DNA of 64,000 nucleotides from Actinoplanes sp. NBC_00393 (GTDB lineage: Bacteria; Actinomycetota; Actinomycetes; Mycobacteriales; Micromonosporaceae): contig NZ_CP107942.1 of assembly GCF_036053395.1 (NCBI RefSeq), positions 8,512,501 through 8,576,500 on the forward strand. The letters are read 5' to 3'. The notes under the pieces were generated by a model that was not told the origin of the DNA, did not search any database, and worked only from the letters and a program-made list of their open reading frames with translations. Shown here piece by piece: positions 1-8,431 of this stretch. The stretch's first letter is position 1. Every line of letters begins with the position of its first letter. Both the position numbers and the translations under genes were made by a program.

Positions 1-394
1 CCTGCACCTGGACGGGCACTCCAGCACCGCGGCCGAGGGCGTCGCGACTTATCACTACGGCACCGGCAACGGGCTGAGCTCCACCGTCGGCGAGCGCCTG
101 GCCAACCTGGTGCAGCGCGAGATCGTGGTGCGGACCGGGATGCACGACTGCCGGACCCACGCCAAGACCTGGGACCTGCTCCGGCTCACCCGGATGCCCA
201 CGGTACGGGTGGATCTCGGTTACCTGACTTCGCCGGCCGATCGGGAGCGGCTCATCGACCCGATGTTCCGCGAGCAGATCGTCGAGGCGATGCTCGCCGC
301 CGTCCAGCGGATGTACTTCCCGGTCGAGCGCGACGTCCCGACCGGGTCGATCGACGTCCGCCAGCTGCGCATGGCGCTGGCGGATCGCGCCTAG
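1..394 (+). CDS. cwlM: N-acetylmuramoyl-L-alanine amidase, CwlM-like (3' part only)
   Basis: The reading frame is already open at base 2 and ends at a TAG at 392-394, so only the last ~130 residues are in the window. The visible part matches the C-terminal half of the Amidase_3 zinc amidase fold: a HLDGHSS segment where the family has a zinc-binding His, and a VDLGYLTSPADRERL segment at the place of the usual VE-G-F-S/T-N catalytic Glu motif. Here that Glu reads as Asp. In mycobacteria the gene at this place relative to parB is cwlM, whose product has a regulatory role in peptidoglycan synthesis. Assignment to CwlM rests on synteny plus this tail. The stop overlaps the stop of the convergent GNAT gene in the shared CTAG. 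Confidence 0.8.
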   Translation, partial: LHLDGHSSTAAEGVATYHYGTGNGLSSTVGERLANLVQREIVVRTGMHDCRTHAKTWDLLRLTRMPTVRVDLGYLTSPADRERLIDPMFREQIVEAMLAAVQRMYFPVERDVPTGSIDVRQLRMALADRA

Positions 395-1065
395 TTGTCC
401 ACCGACCGGGTCGCCGTCACGGGGCGGACCGGGCGCAGCAACGTCTCCGGGCTCATCGAGCCGAGAAGCTTCTCCAACGCGTACTCGACGTCGGACTTCC
501 AGGACAACGCCGTGCGCAACTCCAGCCGCAGCCGCGGGTAACGCGGGTGCGGCCGGATCGTCTTGAACCCCACCGACAGGAAGAAGTCGACCGGGGCGAC
601 ACAGGTGCCGGCCCGCTCGTCGTCCTCGTCGGCCTCGCCCGCCTTGGCGTCACCGAACGCCTCGATCGCCTTGATCCCCCGCTTGGTGAGATCCCGGGCC
701 ACGCCCTGGACCAGCATCCGGCCGAGGCCGCCGCCGACGAAGGCCGGCACCACCTTGGCGGTCGTCAGCAGGGCGGCGTCCGCGCTCACCGGGGACGTCG
801 GGAACGCCATCGAGCGCGGGACGTAGGCGGGTGGCGCGTACATCACGAAACCGGCCGGCATGCCGTCCACGTACGCCAACTTGCCGCAGGAACCCCACTC
901 CAGCAGTGTCTGGGAGACCCAGGCCTCCTTCTCCAGCCCGGGGTCGCCGGTGGCGCAGGCCCGCTCGGCCGAGACCGGGTCGAGCTCCCAATACACACAC
1001 TGACGGCAGGGCCGGGGCAAATCCTCGAGGGTGTCGAGGGTGAGATTGACCAGGCGTCGCGACAT
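391..1065 (-). CDS. GNAT-family N-acetyltransferase
   Basis: A 224-residue protein. It has a GNAT core with an acetyl-CoA binding loop (VGGGLGRMLVQGVARDL, around residues 110-127) and the following helix. An acidic insertion (GEADEDDERAG) comes before the C-terminal strand FFLSVGFKTIR, where GNAT enzymes close the fold. The N-terminus carries a Cys-rich segment (CRQC, then ERACATGD). A similar protein sits between cwlM and parB in mycobacteria, so this is probably a conserved origin-region acetyltransferase. The substrate cannot be inferred. The gene converges on the amidase gene with overlapping stops and diverges from the aminotransferase across about 210 bp. Confidence 0.8.
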   Translation of the reverse strand: MSRRLVNLTLDTLEDLPRPCRQCVYWELDPVSAERACATGDPGLEKEAWVSQTLLEWGSCGKLAYVDGMPAGFVMYAPPAYVPRSMAFPTSPVSADAALLTTAKVVPAFVGGGLGRMLVQGVARDLTKRGIKAIEAFGDAKAGEADEDDERAGTCVAPVDFFLSVGFKTIRPHPRYPRLRLELRTALSWKSDVEYALEKLLGSMSPETLLRPVRPVTATRSVDN

Positions 1066-1275
1066 GGCGGACCCCTACTTCAGACACGGACGTGACCGGT
1101 ATCGAAGCACGGTCGCCTCCACGTGCTTCGCCGCGCCCCCGCCGAATCTTACGTCGGAATCGCCATGAACGGGACCAGGTCGGGCAACAGCCTCCTCTTC
1201 ATCAACGCCGGTCCGTGCGCCTGGCGACTAGGATCGACGAAGTCTGTCGACAACCGATGCGACAAGGAGAGCCGC

Positions 1276-2586
1276 ATGTCCGGCACAACCCAGGACGATT
1301 ACACCGATTTGTACGCGCGACGAGTGCGCGGAATGACCACCTCCGAGATCCGCGCGCTGTTCGCCGTGGCGAGCCGCCCCGAGGTGGTCTCGCTGGCCGG
1401 CGGCTCGCCGTACATCGCCGCGCTCCCGCTCGACGCGGTCGGTGAGATGCTCGACCGCCTCGCCTCCGAGCAGGGCGCCAGCAGCCTGCAGTACGGCATC
1501 GGTCAGGGCACCATCGACCTGCGCGAACGCATCTGTGACGTGATGACCCTGTCCGGCATCAACAACGCCTCACCGGACGACGTCGTGGTCACCGTCGGTG
1601 GACAGCAGGCCCTCGACCTGCTTGCCCGGCTGTTCCTCGACCCGGGCGACGTGGTGCTCGCCGAGGGGCCGACCTACGTCGGCGCACTCGGCGTCTTCCA
1701 GGCCGCCCAGGCACAGGTACGGCACGTGGCAATGGACGCAGACGGTCTCATCCCGGCAGCACTCGAGGAGGCCATCGAGGCCACCGCGCGGGCCGGCCGG
1801 CGCGCCAAGTTCCTGTACACCATTCCCACATTCCAGAACCCGGCCGGCGTCACCCTGTCGGAGGAACGACGCGAGCAGATTCTGGACATCTGCGAGCGCG
1901 CCGGACTGCTGGTGATCGAGGACGATCCGTACGGAATGCTCTCTTTCGAGGGTGACGCCCCGCTGCCGCTGCGGGCCCGCCGCCGTGACGGTGTCTTCTA
2001 TGTCAGCACGTTCTCCAAGACCTTCGCGCCGGGTCTGCGGGTCGGCTGGATCCTCGCACCGCACGCCGTGCGGGAGAAGCTGGTCATGATGAGCGAGGCC
2101 AACGTGCTGTGCCCGAGCGCGTTCGCCCAGGGCGCCGTCACGCAGTACCTGACCGCGATGCCGTGGCAGGAGCAGATCAAGGTCTACCGGGAGATCTACC
2201 GGGAGCGCCGGGACGCACTGCTCGCCGCACTGCACGACCTGATGCCGGCCGGCACCACGTGGACCCGCCCGACCGGTGGCCTGTTCGTCTGGGCCACCCT
2301 GCCGGAAGGCCTCGACTCGAAAGCGATGATGCCGCGGGCCATCGCCGCGCGCGTCGCCTACGTCCCTGGAACGGGCTTCTACGCCGATGGGACCGGGCGG
2401 GGGAACATGCGGCTCAACTTCTCGTTCTCCGCCCCGGAGCGGCTTCGTGAGGGCGTGCGGCGCCTCGCTGGGGTGATGGAGCAGGACTTGGCGATGCGCG
2501 CGGTCTTCGGCGGCTCTGCCGCCCTGGGACACCAGCGCCGTCGTGGTCCGGCCGCTGCCGACGCTCCCGGCCCCGACTTGGCATGA
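1276..2586 (+). CDS. PLP-dependent aminotransferase (fold type I, LysN/MocR-catalytic-domain type)
   Basis: A 436-residue class I/II aminotransferase without an N-terminal GntR helix-turn-helix. Visible motifs are the PLP-Lys motif STFSKTFAPGLRVGW, the NPAGVTLSEERR substrate/cofactor strand, and IEDDPYGML carrying the Asp that pairs with the pyridine nitrogen. The ATG at 1276 is chosen because AAGGAG lies 7 nt upstream (1264-1269); an in-frame ATG at 1123 lacks a ribosome site and would add an atypical 51-residue leader. The family includes 2-aminoadipate and other broad-specificity transaminases, so the amino-acid substrate is open. The stop overlaps the start of the Ddl-like gene (ATGA), which implies coupled translation and a linked function. 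Confidence 0.85.
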   Translation: MSGTTQDDYTDLYARRVRGMTTSEIRALFAVASRPEVVSLAGGSPYIAALPLDAVGEMLDRLASEQGASSLQYGIGQGTIDLRERICDVMTLSGINNASPDDVVVTVGGQQALDLLARLFLDPGDVVLAEGPTYVGALGVFQAAQAQVRHVAMDADGLIPAALEEAIEATARAGRRAKFLYTIPTFQNPAGVTLSEERREQILDICERAGLLVIEDDPYGMLSFEGDAPLPLRARRRDGVFYVSTFSKTFAPGLRVGWILAPHAVREKLVMMSEANVLCPSAFAQGAVTQYLTAMPWQEQIKVYREIYRERRDALLAALHDLMPAGTTWTRPTGGLFVWATLPEGLDSKAMMPRAIAARVAYVPGTGFYADGTGRGNMRLNFSFSAPERLREGVRRLAGVMEQDLAMRAVFGGSAALGHQRRRGPAAADAPGPDLA

Positions 2587-3557
2587 TCACCACCATGGGT
2601 ACGCGTGACGACATTCGAGTTCTGGTGCTCGCCGGTGGGCTGTCCTACGAGCGGGACGTGTCTTTGCGTTCCGGCCGCCGGGTGCTGGACGCGCTGCGGT
2701 CCGCAGGCCTGAGCGCCGAGCAGCACGACGCGGACGTTTCGCTCCTGCCGGCCCTGCAGGCCGACCCGCCAGACGCGGTGGTCATCGCCCTGCACGGCGC
2801 CACCGGGGAGGACGGTTCGCTGCGCGGGGTGCTGGACCTGTGCGGGATTCCGTATGTGGGGGCCGACGCCCGGACCGCCCGGCTGGCGTGGGACAAGCCG
2901 TCGGCGAAGTCGATGCTGCGCGAAGCCGGTATCCCGACTCCCGACTGGGTGGCGCTGCCGCATGACCGGTTCTCGGAGCTGGGTGCGGTGGCGGTGCTCG
3001 ATCGGATCGTGGAACGTCTTGGTCTGCCGTTGATGGTCAAGCCGGCGCAGGGCGGGTCGGGTTTGGGCGCCGCGGTGGTCCGGGACGCCGCGGATCTGCC
3101 GGCGGCGATGGTGGGCTGTTTCGCATACGACTCGACGGCGTTGGTCGAGCAGTACGTGACCGGTACCAACGTCGCGGTCTCGATCATCGACTTGGGCACC
3201 GGGCCGGAGGCTTTGCCGATCGTCGAGATCGTTCCTCGGGACGGTGTGTATGACTATGCGGCCCGCTACACGGCTGGTTTGACGACGTGGCATGTGCCGG
3301 CCCGCCTCGACCCGTCGGTGGCGGCCCGGGTTTCCGAGACTGCGCTGGCGGCGTACAAGGCGCTTGGTTTGCGCGACCTTTCCCGCATCGACGTGATCGT
3401 CGGCGCGGATGGGGAGCCGCAGGTGCTGGGTTGCAATGTGTCGCCCGGCTTGACGGAGACTTCCTTGCTGCCACTGGCCGTGCAGGCCGCCGGAGTCGAT
3501 CTGGGCGCGGTGTTGAGCGCGCTGGTTGAGCGGGCGGTGTCGCGTAAGACCGCTTGA
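2583..3557 (+). CDS. D-alanine--D-alanine ligase-like ATP-grasp protein, divergent active site
   Basis: A 324-residue protein that aligns over its full length with Ddl enzymes. It has the N-terminal GGLSYERDVSLRSG loop, LHGATGEDGSL, the ATP-grasp lysine in LMVKPAQGGSGLG, YDYAARY, and the C-terminal SRIDVIV ... NVSPGLTETSLLP. Several residues usually conserved in Ddl differ. The second acidic residue of the N-terminal loop is Asp, the Glu two positions before the metal-binding Asn is Gly (VLGCN), and the usual Lys before the catalytic Tyr is Arg. It may be a true Ddl or a ligase for another dipeptide. Its ATG overlaps the aminotransferase stop; an alternative in-frame ATG is at 2595. A strong hairpin follows at 3567. 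Confidence 0.8.
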   Translation: MITTMGTRDDIRVLVLAGGLSYERDVSLRSGRRVLDALRSAGLSAEQHDADVSLLPALQADPPDAVVIALHGATGEDGSLRGVLDLCGIPYVGADARTARLAWDKPSAKSMLREAGIPTPDWVALPHDRFSELGAVAVLDRIVERLGLPLMVKPAQGGSGLGAAVVRDAADLPAAMVGCFAYDSTALVEQYVTGTNVAVSIIDLGTGPEALPIVEIVPRDGVYDYAARYTAGLTTWHVPARLDPSVAARVSETALAAYKALGLRDLSRIDVIVGADGEPQVLGCNVSPGLTETSLLPLAVQAAGVDLGAVLSALVERAVSRKTA

Positions 3558-3566
3558 TGTCGTAGC

Positions 3567-3599
3567 GGAAGGCCCGGCACTCCCAGTGCCGGGCCTTCC
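3567..3599 (+). terminator. Perfect 15-bp hairpin downstream of the Ddl-like gene
   Basis: The arms 3567-3581 and 3585-3599 are perfect reverse complements with a 3-nt loop (CCC). It lies 10 bp after the stop codon and has no T-tract, as is common for terminators in high-GC actinobacteria. Confidence 0.8.
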
Positions 3600-3813
3600 A
3601 CCTTCCGGCGCCGCGTCTTCGTGCTTCCGGAGTGTCCCTTTCTGCTTTCCAGAAGCGGCCCACTCTGTACCTAAGCCGTTCCAGGACGACTACCCGAACG
3701 CCGCCGAGCCGTCCTCCTGGCAATCCCCTGAAACCGTAGAGACTTTGATCTTGTGGTTTTTGGATCTTGATAGGTGGGGAAGCGGCGGCGTAGCCGCCTC
3801 CGTCTCCAGATCC

Positions 3814-4695
3814 TCAAGCCGCCTGTTCGGCGCGGACCCGGGCCTCGTAGACCACCGGCGGCAGCCGGCCCGCGGTCGAGTGCCGCCGCTCGTGGTTGTA
3901 CTCGTCGATGAAGGCGGCGACCGCGGTCCGGGCCTGGGCCCGGGTGCCGTAGCGGCCGGCGTCGGCCAGCAGTTCGAACTCGAGGGTCGAGTTGAACGAC
4001 TCGGCGACCGCGTTGTCCAGCCCGGAGCCGGTGCGGCCCATCGACTGGCGCACCTTCGCCCGATCGCACGCCGCGCGGAACAGGTTGCCGGTGTATTCCC
4101 CGCCTTGGTCGGAGTGGAAGATCACCCCGGCCACGTCACCACCGCGGACCGCGATCGCGACCTGCAACGCGGCGATCGCGAGGGCGGCGTCGTGGTGGGC
4201 GCCCATGGCGAAGCCGACCGCCCGGCGCGAGTGCAGATCCAGCACGGCTGCGAGGTAGAACTTGCCCTCATCGCAGGGGATCTCGGTGAGATCGCCGACC
4301 CACGCCACGTTCGGCTCGGGCGGCGGCGTGAAGTCGCGGTGGAGCAGGTCCGGTGCCTTGCGCGCGGACTTGTCCGGCTGGGTGAGGTTCCGGCGGCGGC
4401 GTTTCGGGCGGGCGACCAGATGCTGCTCGGCCATGATCTGCGCGATGGTGTTCACGCTGACCTTCCAGCCCATCGCCCGTAGATCATCGGTGATCCGCGG
4501 GGACCCGTAGCGCCCTTTGTGCCGGTGGAACAGCGTGACGACCAGCGTGGTCAACGCCTGCCGGCGGGCCCGGCGCAGCGACGTGTCGCCGGGCAGCCAT
4601 TTGTACAGCCAGGCCGGTGACACACCGAGTGCCCGGCACGAGACCGCGTACGGGATGCCGTGCTGTGCCCTCTGGGCGGCGATGAACCCGGCCAT
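3814..4695 (-). CDS. IS3-family transposase OrfB (DDE integrase domain)
   Basis: A 293-residue protein with an HTH_21-like N-terminal region (HRHKGRYGSPRI) followed by an rve integrase core. The DDE triad is visible: Asp in VGDLTEIP, Asp in FHSDQGGEYTG and Glu in NAVAESFNSTLEFEL, with the D-D-35-E spacing of the IS3 family. The end EYNHERRHSTAGRLPPVVYE is typical. The ATG lies 2 nt after the OrfA stop and in another frame. The product could arise by re-initiation or by frameshifting to an OrfAB fusion; no A-rich slippery run is visible. The gene looks intact. Confidence 0.93.
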   Translation of the reverse strand: MAGFIAAQRAQHGIPYAVSCRALGVSPAWLYKWLPGDTSLRRARRQALTTLVVTLFHRHKGRYGSPRITDDLRAMGWKVSVNTIAQIMAEQHLVARPKRRRRNLTQPDKSARKAPDLLHRDFTPPPEPNVAWVGDLTEIPCDEGKFYLAAVLDLHSRRAVGFAMGAHHDAALAIAALQVAIAVRGGDVAGVIFHSDQGGEYTGNLFRAACDRAKVRQSMGRTGSGLDNAVAESFNSTLEFELLADAGRYGTRAQARTAVAAFIDEYNHERRHSTAGRLPPVVYEARVRAEQAA

Positions 4696-4697
4696 GG

Positions 4698-4997
4698 CTA
4701 CCGGCCCATCGAGTCCTCGACCCAGAGGGCCAGACTGCGCTTGAGCACGTCACACCGCATCCGCAGCTCGGCGTTCTCCCGGCGCAGCCGGGCCAGCTCG
4801 GCCTTCTCGTCCTCACCAAGCCCGTCGTCGGCGCCGTCCTGGCGGCGCCGCCGGTCTATGTTCACCCAGTTCGCCAGGGTGCCGTCCTTGATCCCCAGAT
4901 CCCGGGCCACCTGCGCGATCGGCTTACCGGTCTCCCGGACCAGCCGCACCGCACCATCTCGGAAGTCTTGCTCGAACCTTCGTCGTGTCTCTGCCAT
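4698..4997 (-). CDS. IS3-family transposase OrfA (helix-turn-helix)
   Basis: A 99-residue protein with an HTH_Tnp_1 domain (RRFEQDFRDGAVRLV ... IAQVARDLGIKDGTLANWV) that binds the element ends. A leucine-zipper-like coiled coil follows (EKAELARLRRENAELRMRCDVLKRSLA), which usually multimerises OrfA and OrfAB. Length and layout are typical for IS3 elements. It is immediately upstream of orfB. Confidence 0.92.
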   Translation of the reverse strand: MAETRRRFEQDFRDGAVRLVRETGKPIAQVARDLGIKDGTLANWVNIDRRRRQDGADDGLGEDEKAELARLRRENAELRMRCDVLKRSLALWVEDSMGR

Positions 4998-5990
4998 CGC
5001 CAGTCACCAATCCCTTAAGGCGATGTCTCCACGTTACGAGGGGAAGCTCACTCCTGTGCCACATCATCCGTCGACCAGCCTCCCGCCCATTAGGCCGCCC
5101 GCGCTCGGCTGGTTTGCGGCCCACGCCAATCTCACGAGCCACGCAGCCTGACCAGATCGCGCCCGTGGCGCCGCCCTAGTAATTCTCGCGGTCATGGTTC
5201 TGTGCAAATCGGATGGCTTCTCCAGCCACCGGATCTCACCGGTCCCGCCTTCCCCACTCTTGCGAACCCCATGTCGGCGGCGGATTTCGCCCAGCCCACG
5301 GTTCTTAGGTGCCACAGGCCTCTCAGCTCACCCCAGTAGCCGCAACCATCCGGCGGTCCAAAGGTGCGCCGCTACTCCTCCATTCGGCACCCCTCAGCCG
5401 TCCCGCCACGCCATCACTGGATACTCCGCACTTTGTACCGGCACCGAATGACTGCACCGCCCGCCGAGAACGAGCCCCACGTTCCAAGATCGCGGCGGGT
5501 TAGCTCGTTGAGGCGAGCCAGCAGATGATGCGTTTCGCCACACCCCTATCAAGGGTGCCCGGCGCCTAAGGGCACGGCCCTGTGCAGCCGGGCCCGTCGC
5601 CGAAGACAAGTTGCGGCGGGCCACACGTCGCCTACCGACGATCTTGCTTTCGCGGCCCCCATCGCCGTCTTCACAGGACGTTGCGTCGCCAACTTCCATT
5701 GGCCCGACTCCGCCGGCCGACGGTCGCCCGGCCAACTCTTCCTGGCCAGCGTTCCTGCGGCTTGGCAGCGTTCTCCTACGGCCGAGCCGTCTTAGCGGAA
5801 GTCCGCATCCGCTGTCCGAGACGGAGCCGGAACCGCCACCCGGTGTTCCGGGGTTGCCACGATCTTGCAGGCCGTCCACGTTGCCGGGCCTCCAGGATCT
5901 GTCTGGCTTTCCCCGCGGCCCAAGCGGCCGGGCGTCAGGATGCCCGCTAACCCGACTTGCCGTCAGACCGAACACCAAGGCCGCGGTCGC

Positions 5991-6030
5991 CCGCCGTCGC
6001 CTGCCGTCGCCTGCCGTCGCCCGCCGTCCG
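5991..6030. repeat. 10-bp tandem repeat, 4 copies
   Basis: Units of the form CYGCCGTCGC at 5991, 6001, 6011 and 6021; the last copy is diverged at its final bases. Confidence 0.85.
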
Positions 6031-6214
6031 AGTTACCCAAGGTCGGGATGGGCTGCCGCCGACATATCGACAGTCCGGATTGCCTGGCAGTCCGGCGGTG
6101 TCGGGCACAGGAAGCGCAGTCCAAGGTGCCTACGTTCCAAACGCTCGATGCCGAAAGCGCTGTCGGTCCGGATGGCTACGGGTCCGGTCGCCGGGTGCCA
6201 AACGGCCCTGCGGG

Positions 6215-6384
6215 GTTCCTGCCGGACAGTCCTGCCAAGCGGGTCCTGCCAAGCGGGTCCTGCTGGACGGTCCTCGCAAGCGGGGTTCTGCCAAGCGGGT
6301 CTTGCCGGACGATCCTGCCAGAAGTCCTGCGGGACGGTCCGCCAAGCGGGATCGCCAGGCGACCCTGCCAAGCGGCCGGCGCCA
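6215..6384. repeat. Degenerate 14-bp tandem repeat array
   Basis: The unit TCCTGCCAAGCGGG is perfect and in tandem at 6230-6243 and 6244-6257, and near-perfect at 6286-6299. Diverged variants (TCCTGCTGGACGG, TCTTGCCGGACGA and others) fill the rest of the block. Confidence 0.75.
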
Positions 6385-6678
6385 AGCCCCGGATGCCGGT
6401 GACCGGTTGCCAGGAGTTAGGGGTGATCCGGATTTGCCAGCAGTCCAGGTCGTCGGATCCTGGAAATCGCCGGGTGGTCCGGACTCGCCAGCCACCTGGG
6501 TGGCCGCGTGACGGTGGTCCGATTCGCCAGCCATCCCAGGTCGTCGAGTGCCGGGGATGCCGGTGGTCTGGACTGCCTATGGTCCGGAACGGAGGACGGA
6601 GGGCCTACTGGCGGTCGGAGTTGGCGACGGCTCCGTCTTCTTGCGCGGCGGATGTCCCTGGCTCTCTTCGCGCCTGTG

Positions 6679-7659
6679 TCAGTGCACCCCGGGCTTAGTC
6701 GGCTGGGTGGGTGGGATCGCGGCGTTCGGCGAGTGGCCGTTGAGCGCGGCCGCCGGGGTGATTGAGTGCGGCTCGGGATCGGGGCTGGATCCTGGCGATG
6801 TCGGTGTGGAGCCGTTCTCGATCGGCGACGCCTTTGAGGTTGCTGGAGGGATCGCGTCGGTAGGGCGTACCCCTGCTTGGTTTTGGGCTGTTGCTGGCAT
6901 CGCATCGGCCGGGAGGTTCTGTGGGTGCGCGAGCACGCCTGGGCTTTCGGTGTGCTTGGCGGGCTCAGGCTCGGGCTGCGTTTCGGCTGCTTCGATGTCG
7001 CCCAGCGTGGCCGGGCGGCGGCTGTCGTCGGACTCGGTGTCCACAGCCGACTCGGCCGGCGGGCTGAACGTGGCCGGCGACTCCCACTGGATGTGGGCCG
7101 GTTCGGCGATCGCTTTGCCACCGAAGTCGGCTAGCCAGGCGGCGACGAGTGCGAGGTTTTCGCGCCATTGTGCTTCCGGGATGACCGGCAGGATGTCGTC
7201 CCAGAGCGAGAGGAAGGTGCCGCGCAGCTGTAGCCGGCCGTGTGGCCGCGCCAGGAACCACATGTGTAGGTGGGCGGAGCCGTCACCCCATCGGTTGACG
7301 TGCACTCGGGCGACGCCATCGAGGGAGCGAATCGCGCGTTCCAGGCGGACGGTCATGACGCCGAGTTCGGCGGCCAGCAGGTTGGGTAGATCGCCCAGGT
7401 CGAGGTGGGAGCGGCACTCCAGGATCAAGACCATCGGGAGGCCGGTCGGGCGGTCCATCGCACGGACCCGCCAGCGTTCGCTGACCCAGATGTACGCGTC
7501 ATCGGGCGTTCCGCAGGCTACGCAGTCGGAGGCGTCTTCGCCACTGCGGGGCGGTTCGACTTCGACTGGCGGGGCGAGCTTCTTGACCCGCATGTCGCCT
7601 TCGAAGGGGAACGAGGGCCAGCGGGTGAAGTCAGGGAGGGGGGCGGTGTTCTCGGACAC
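6679..7659 (-). CDS. HIT-like domain hypothetical protein with low-complexity tail
   Basis: A 326-residue protein. The N-terminal ~195 residues look like a HIT/GalT-type fold. A CVAC pair near residue 46 could help bind a metal, and NRWGDGSAHLHMWFLARP resembles the H-x-H-x-hydrophobic motif of HIT nucleotide hydrolases/transferases. The remaining ~130 residues are Pro/Ser/Ala/Glu-rich and probably disordered. The start is a GTG at 7659; no alternative is clearly better. The gene stands alone beside the parS region, with DnaA-box-like sites just upstream at 7798-7968. The domain call is by motif only; the substrate is unknown. Confidence 0.65.
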   Translation of the reverse strand: MSENTAPLPDFTRWPSFPFEGDMRVKKLAPPVEVEPPRSGEDASDCVACGTPDDAYIWVSERWRVRAMDRPTGLPMVLILECRSHLDLGDLPNLLAAELGVMTVRLERAIRSLDGVARVHVNRWGDGSAHLHMWFLARPHGRLQLRGTFLSLWDDILPVIPEAQWRENLALVAAWLADFGGKAIAEPAHIQWESPATFSPPAESAVDTESDDSRRPATLGDIEAAETQPEPEPAKHTESPGVLAHPQNLPADAMPATAQNQAGVRPTDAIPPATSKASPIENGSTPTSPGSSPDPEPHSITPAAALNGHSPNAAIPPTQPTKPGVH

Positions 7660-7828
7660 GACGTGACCTTAGCCCAGGTCAGGACGGGCTGTCCCGGGTC
7701 AATTTCGCACGGGTGGGGGATGGCTTGTGGGCCGTCTTTGAGCGGCCCAGGTGTTGATGGTGATAAGCGTCCCAGTCTTCGCGTGACCGTCCCCAAGTTA
7801 TCCACAGAAGTTATCCACAGGGCGCGGG

Positions 7829-7842
7829 GTTTCACGTGAAAA
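7829..7842. promoter_or_regulatory. parS: parS-like site, one mismatch
   Basis: GTTTCACGTGAAAA differs from the 14-bp parS core only at the last base. Confidence 0.7.
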
Positions 7843-7907
7843 CGCGACGTAGAACGCTTGTGGAGCCTGTGGATAGAGCGGTGGATGACTCGCGCTTCAT
7901 CGGCAGC

Positions 7908-7921
7908 GTTTCACGTGAAAC
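7908..7921. promoter_or_regulatory. parS: parS site
   Basis: Perfect GTTTCACGTGAAAC palindrome, the conserved ParB-binding core. Confidence 0.93.
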
Positions 7922-8415
7922 GTGGCGGGTTGGGTCGTGCACAGGTGCAACGCACAGGATGTGGATAGTGGCGTTGGCGCATGTGTGGTCGCGTTGTTCC
8001 AGTGGCGGCGTTCAACTTGTCATCTGGGTTCGAGGTTGTGGACTTCGATGGTCCGTCCGCCTGGAGCTGCCGGCTTCACGCGTGGTTGTTGTTCGTCTTG
8101 CGAGTCGGCCTGATGCAGGGATCGGGGCCCGAACGCCGCCTGCACAAGCCGGCGGGATGTTCAACTGGCGAGCGCCGCCGCGGCCGTCAGACCGCTGGGT
8201 CGTCCGGTTATCAGGCGGCAAGCGTCGAGCCCACGTCGGTCGACCATCTACCGCTGCTTACAGCGCATCCCATAGTTGGATGCCAGCGCAGGTTCCGGTC
8301 GTAGGACCGCGTATCCCTTTCGAGCTGACGCTTTCGCCATGGCATGGCTTTGCAGCCCGACACTTGTGAGCATCGGGCAAGATCTAAGCGTCGACCGTCG
8401 GCATCCGCTGCACAT

Positions 8416-8429
8416 GTTTCACGTGAAAC
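8416..8429. promoter_or_regulatory. parS: parS site (left of minisatellite)
   Basis: Perfect GTTTCACGTGAAAC. It ends 2 bp before the 7-bp repeat array. Confidence 0.93.
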
Positions 8430-8431
8430 GC

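Larger units (their letters stand above)
3737..5031 (-). mobile_element. IS3-family insertion sequence (about 1.3 kb)
   Basis: The two transposase genes are bounded by related ends. The left end starts TAGAGACTTTGATC at 3737. The right end, read on the minus strand from 5031, starts TGGAGACATCGCC. The shared core is T-R-GAGAC-W-T-Y-G. No clear 3-bp target duplication flanks these ends, so the exact boundaries are uncertain by a few bases. The element sits between the Ddl terminator and a repeat-rich gap, so no gene is visibly broken. Confidence 0.75.
5032..6678. other. Gap of 1.65 kb without a convincing gene; degenerate short tandem repeats
   Basis: No open frame in this stretch has a recognisable domain or the strong third-position GC seen in neighbouring genes. 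It holds a 10-bp repeat (5991-6030), a decaying array of 14-bp units (about 6215-6384), and two degenerate copies of a GGTGGTCCG-GCCAGCCA-type repeat around 6472-6536. It may be eroded coding DNA or repeat-driven spacer beside the IS element. Confidence 0.6.
7798..7968. promoter_or_regulatory. DnaA-box cluster interleaved with parS sites
   Basis: Two perfect boxes TTATCCACA lie at 7798-7806 and 7811-7819, 13 bp apart in the same direction. Two one-mismatch boxes in the opposite direction (TGTGGATAG) lie at 7868-7876 and 7960-7968. Two parS-type sites (7829, 7908) lie among them. This is about 14 kb from oriC and upstream of the HIT-like gene. Confidence 0.6.

Noticed and set aside
3731..5036. 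Target-site duplication flanking the IS3 element
   Set aside because: No matching 3- or 4-bp direct repeat occurs at the inferred ends; the ends may be off by a few bases.
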